A stretch of 64,000 bases of DNA. It comes from an uncultured Croceitalea sp. (GTDB taxonomy: Bacteria > Bacteroidota > Bacteroidia > Flavobacteriales > Flavobacteriaceae). The position numbers were made by a program, and so were the translations under genes. The stretch lies in NCBI GenBank assembly GCA_947494805.1, contig CANLWK010000001.1, positions 434,001 through 498,000 of the forward strand. Reading direction: 5' to 3'. The notes below the pieces were generated by a model, which saw only the letters and a list, made by a program, of their open reading frames with translations, was not told where the DNA came from and did no database searches. This document shows, piece by piece, positions 61,446-64,000 of this stretch (position 1 is the first letter of the stretch; each line of letters begins with the position of its first letter).

Positions 61446-62396
61446 ATGAAAGAAGACCCAGGATATTATGATTATTGGCCCTATGAAAACAGGCCAAAAA
61501 TAGAATGGCCCAATGGTGCAAAAGTTGCCTTTTGGGTGGCGCCTAACATTGAGTTTTATGAACTGAATCCGCCAGATAACCCTTTCAGGAAACCTTGGCC
61601 ACAACCCACTCCTGCGTTACCCGGATATACCAGTCGTGATTGGGGAAACCGTGTGGGGCATGTCCGCCAAATGGAACTGTTGGACAAGTACAGTATTCGA
61701 GGTTCGATTTCCTTGTCAACAGCCTTATGTGACCATCATCCTGAAATTATCGAATTATGCAAGGAGCGTAATTGGGAATTCTTTAGCCATGGTATTTATA
61801 ATACCCGATATACCTATGGAATGACAGAAGGCCAGGAGCGTGAAATGATAAAGGATTCCATCGAAACCATATATAAACATACCGGACAGAAATGTGCTGG
61901 GTACTTAGCTCCAGCTTTGTCCCATTCAGAAAATACCTTGGATCTTTTTGCAGAAGTCGGCACCGAGCTCTTTGGTGATGAAGCCGGATTCTATTCGTGT
62001 GACTTATTTCATGATGACCAACCTACACCTATTCATTTGAAAAGTGGAAAGCGATTCGTTTCTATTCCGTATTCCTTAGAAATGAACGACACCATTGCCT
62101 ATTTGGTCCAGAAAATAACGCCTCGCCGATACGGGAAAGAGCTCATGGACAACTTTGACCGACTTTATGCCGAAGGCGATGAAAGCGGTACTATCATGTG
62201 TATACCCACCCATAATTATCAAGTGACCAATGCCCATCGCATTAAGGCATACGAAGAGGCTTTGGAATATATTACCGGGCATTCTGATGTTTGGGTAACC
62301 ACGGGAAAGGAAATCGCACAATATTTTTTAGATAACCATTACGATGTCGCATTGGCGGATATCGAATTAAAGAAGCAGAAATATGGCAACGCTTAA
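61446..62396 (+). CDS. Polysaccharide-deacetylase-fold hydrolase, allantoinase/cyclic-imidase-like
   Basis: 316 residues from the ATG at 61446. An in-frame TTG three bases upstream is not needed. AKVAFWVAPNIEFYE near 24-38, TSRDWGNRVGHVRQMELLDKY, FFSHGIYNTRY (His ligand) and GYLAPALSHSENTLDLFAEVG follow the order of PuuE-type allantoinases and of bacterial cyclic imide hydrolase, both members of the NodB fold acting on cyclic amides rather than sugars. No signal peptide. Should open a cyclic imide or lactam in the cytoplasm. Its end overlaps the next start by 14 bases; the two products are paralogues and could form a heteromer. Confidence 0.8.
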   Translation: MKEDPGYYDYWPYENRPKIEWPNGAKVAFWVAPNIEFYELNPPDNPFRKPWPQPTPALPGYTSRDWGNRVGHVRQMELLDKYSIRGSISLSTALCDHHPEIIELCKERNWEFFSHGIYNTRYTYGMTEGQEREMIKDSIETIYKHTGQKCAGYLAPALSHSENTLDLFAEVGTELFGDEAGFYSCDLFHDDQPTPIHLKSGKRFVSIPYSLEMNDTIAYLVQKITPRRYGKELMDNFDRLYAEGDESGTIMCIPTHNYQVTNAHRIKAYEEALEYITGHSDVWVTTGKEIAQYFLDNHYDVALADIELKKQKYGNA

Positions 62397-63309
62397 CGAT
62401 GACTATTTAAAATATCCGAAGCGTTCGTATGGTATGGACCATGACCGTTACAAATGGACCATGTTACAAAATCGAAAGACGATACAATGGCCTGAAGGAA
62501 ATAAAATTGCGCTTTGGGTCAATGTGGGACTACAATTTTTCCCCTTAAATCAAAAAGGGATTCCCTTTAAAGTACCAGGGGGCATGACCAAGCCTTATCC
62601 CGATTTAAGACATTATAGTTTGCGTGACTATGGAAACAGAGTTGGGTTATATAGGTTCTTAAAGGCTTTTGATAAATATAATATCACACCCACTTTTGCC
62701 ATAAATACCCGCCTGGCAGAACGTTTACCCTATGTATTGGGAACCATTAAAGAGCGTGGTGACGAAATAATCTGTCATGGCTATGATATGGACAAACTAC
62801 ATTATGGAGGGCAAGATATTGCCAAAGAAACTGACTTGGTAAAACGTTCTGTGGACGGACTTCGCGACTTGTCTGGACAAGCTGTCACAGGCTGGATCAG
62901 CCCAGCGAAAAATGAATCAGAAAACACTCCCGATATCCTTGCAGCAAATGGAATTCAATATTTCTGTGACTGGGTAAATGATGATATGCCATATGATTTC
63001 AAAACCAAAAATGGTAACTTGACAGCCATGCCATTACCCACTGAACTTGATGATTACTTTATCATAAACAATAATTTGCATTCGGCACAAGATTGGGCAG
63101 AACAGGTAGAAGATGCCTTTGATTTTCTCGTAAAGGAAAGTGAAACGATGGGAGGAAGAATTCTTGGCCTGAATATTCATCCATGGGTGCTTGGGCAACC
63201 CCATCGCATACAATATCTAGAACGCGTGCTTGAAAGATTAGGAAGCCAGACCGAAGTTTGGTCAACATCCGGCAGTGCGATAGCAGCGGCCTGGAAAGAC
63301 CAACAATAA
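62383..63309 (+). CDS. Polysaccharide-deacetylase-fold hydrolase, allantoinase/cyclic-imidase-like
   Basis: 308 residues. NKIALWVNVGLQFFPLN, LRDYGNRVGLYRFLKAFDKY, IICHGYDMDKLHY and GWISPAKNESENTPDILAANG parallel the preceding product segment by segment. The residues differ at several ligand-contact places (for example TPTFAINTRLAERLP), suggesting a different substrate or a partner role. Overlaps the upstream gene by 14 bases. Cytoplasmic. Imide or lactam hydrolysis inferred. Confidence 0.8.
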   Translation: MATLNDDYLKYPKRSYGMDHDRYKWTMLQNRKTIQWPEGNKIALWVNVGLQFFPLNQKGIPFKVPGGMTKPYPDLRHYSLRDYGNRVGLYRFLKAFDKYNITPTFAINTRLAERLPYVLGTIKERGDEIICHGYDMDKLHYGGQDIAKETDLVKRSVDGLRDLSGQAVTGWISPAKNESENTPDILAANGIQYFCDWVNDDMPYDFKTKNGNLTAMPLPTELDDYFIINNNLHSAQDWAEQVEDAFDFLVKESETMGGRILGLNIHPWVLGQPHRIQYLERVLERLGSQTEVWSTSGSAIAAAWKDQQ

Positions 63310-63321
63310 GCAAAATTGTCA

Positions 63322-64000
63322 ATGACAGAACTTCTTTCGGCCCATATACCCACCATATTGCAAATTCTGCTTTTTTTGGTCATGTTCGGCATGGGTATGA
63401 CCTTGACCATTCCTGATTTTACAAGAGTTGGTATAGCGCCAAAAGCAGTTCTTACAGGTCTGGTAAATCAAATTATCTTAGTACCCCTAATTGCTTATGG
63501 CATTGTTCTATTAGTTCCTATGGAGCCTATGATTGCCATGGGGTTAATGGTCTGTGCCTGCAGTCCCGGAGGAGCAGTTTCCAATCTATTCTCCTATTTA
63601 TCCAAAGGGGATACCGCGCTATCCATTACCCTTACGGCAATAAGTAGTATCGCAACCATTTTCACCATTCCGTTGATTATCAATTTTTCTTTGGATGCCG
63701 TACTTGGGGAAGCCTCCAAAAGCATTCAACTGCCACTAGGAAAGACCATATTCAACATTTTTAAGCTTACCGCTTTGCCTGTTCTTCTTGGAATGTTCAT
63801 CAATTACAAATTTCCCACAACAGCAGAAAAAAGTAAACCGGCCATCAAATGGGGTTCGATAACCGTAATTGTATTGGCATTGATTTTTATGGTCTTAAAA
63901 TTGGAGGAGATCGGGGATAGCTGGACTTTTCTTAAAGCAACATTTTTTAGTGTGCTATTGCTTAATTTCTTCACTTTGGGTATTGGTTTTTTTAGTTCAA
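63322..64000 (+). CDS. Bile acid:sodium symporter (BASS)-family transporter (partial)
   Basis: Starts with ATG at 63322 and runs off the right edge with 226 residues. Several membrane helices are seen, and the family signature CACSPGGAVSNLFSYLSKGD (about 71-90) is intact, followed by TALSITLTAISS. BASS proteins import organic anions such as bile acids, pantoate, pyruvate or 2-keto acids with sodium. Thirteen bases after the second imidase-like gene, it belongs to the same operon and may import the substrate or an acidic intermediate. Confidence 0.85.
   Translation, partial: MTELLSAHIPTILQILLFLVMFGMGMTLTIPDFTRVGIAPKAVLTGLVNQIILVPLIAYGIVLLVPMEPMIAMGLMVCACSPGGAVSNLFSYLSKGDTALSITLTAISSIATIFTIPLIINFSLDAVLGEASKSIQLPLGKTIFNIFKLTALPVLLGMFINYKFPTTAEKSKPAIKWGSITVIVLALIFMVLKLEEIGDSWTFLKATFFSVLLLNFFTLGIGFFSS

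Noticed and set aside
1-64000. Mobile-element origin with visible ends (transposase, integrase, tRNA target)
   Set aside because: No transposase, integrase, tRNA or terminal repeat was seen; horizontal transfer is suggested only by content, and the right border is outside the window.

Overview
The window comes from a marine-type Bacteroidota genome, most likely Flavobacteriaceae. The evidence is low G+C, very AT-rich intergenic regions, TANNTTTG-type -7 promoter elements, no Shine-Dalgarno dependence, a TonB-dependent receptor with an N-terminal CarboxypepD_reg-like domain, many lipoproteins, and a short flavobacterial LeuA. No rRNA, tRNA, CRISPR array, transposase or phage gene was seen.

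Layout. Positions 1-2,450 look like chromosomal background: a truncated membrane protein, leuA, and a decayed remnant of a cobalamin-binding (methylmalonyl-CoA mutase type) domain. From about 2,475 to the right edge (at least 61.5 kb) the DNA is one catabolic island. In order: 2.5-14.7 kb, zinc-less MDR reductase, amidohydrolase, cytochrome c, two exported amine-oxidase-family flavoproteins, CpcT/CpeT-like and DUF1838-like proteins, VOC proteins, a nitrilase-fold protein. 14.7-21.6 kb (minus), a second set of VOC, DUF1838 and CpcT/CpeT-like genes plus peroxiredoxin, SUMF1-fold protein and MFS permease. 21.6-36.9 kb (minus), HyuA and HyuB (5-oxoprolinase/hydantoinase superfamily), fumarate-reductase-like flavoprotein, methyltransferase, SDR, HpcH/HpaI aldolase, a LeuC/LeuD-like hydratase split by a third amine-oxidase-family gene, and a DUF3598-like protein. 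37.4-42.4 kb, two MFS permeases and accessory genes. 42.4-46.7 kb, pyruvate dehydrogenase E1 (AceE type) and E2. 46.9-54.7 kb, alpha/beta hydrolase, third DUF1838-like protein, quinone reductase, TonB receptor, aldehyde dehydrogenase. 54.8 kb to the edge, HMG-CoA-lyase-like enzyme, second LeuC/LeuD-like pair, AhpD-like protein, class III CoA-transferase, rhodanese, isochorismatase-family amidase, two cyclic-imidase/allantoinase-like polysaccharide deacetylases and a BASS transporter.

Unifying signal. Twelve intergenic regions carry the same palindromic operator, two TTAA cores nine bases apart within a TAGTTAA-N5-TTAACTA-like dyad, often doubled to four cores with 9-7-9 spacing. Essentially every transcription unit from 2.5 kb onward has one at its 5' end and leuA does not, so the island is probably a single regulon. 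No obvious regulator gene for it is in the window.

Working model (inference). The combination of bilin-lyase-fold proteins, cyanobacterial-type DUF families, Tat-exported flavoprotein oxidases with a cytochrome c, ATP-dependent lactam hydrolase homologues, cyclic imidase, half-amidase, dialkylmaleate-hydratase-like enzymes, C-C lyases, CoA-transferase and pyruvate dehydrogenase would fit a pathway that takes up a pyrrole-derived compound (bilin, chlorophyll or haem breakdown product, or another N-heterocycle), cuts it into monocyclic lactams and maleimides, and turns these through alkylmaleates and alkylmalates into 2-oxoacids and acyl-CoAs. The substrate is not proven by the sequence.
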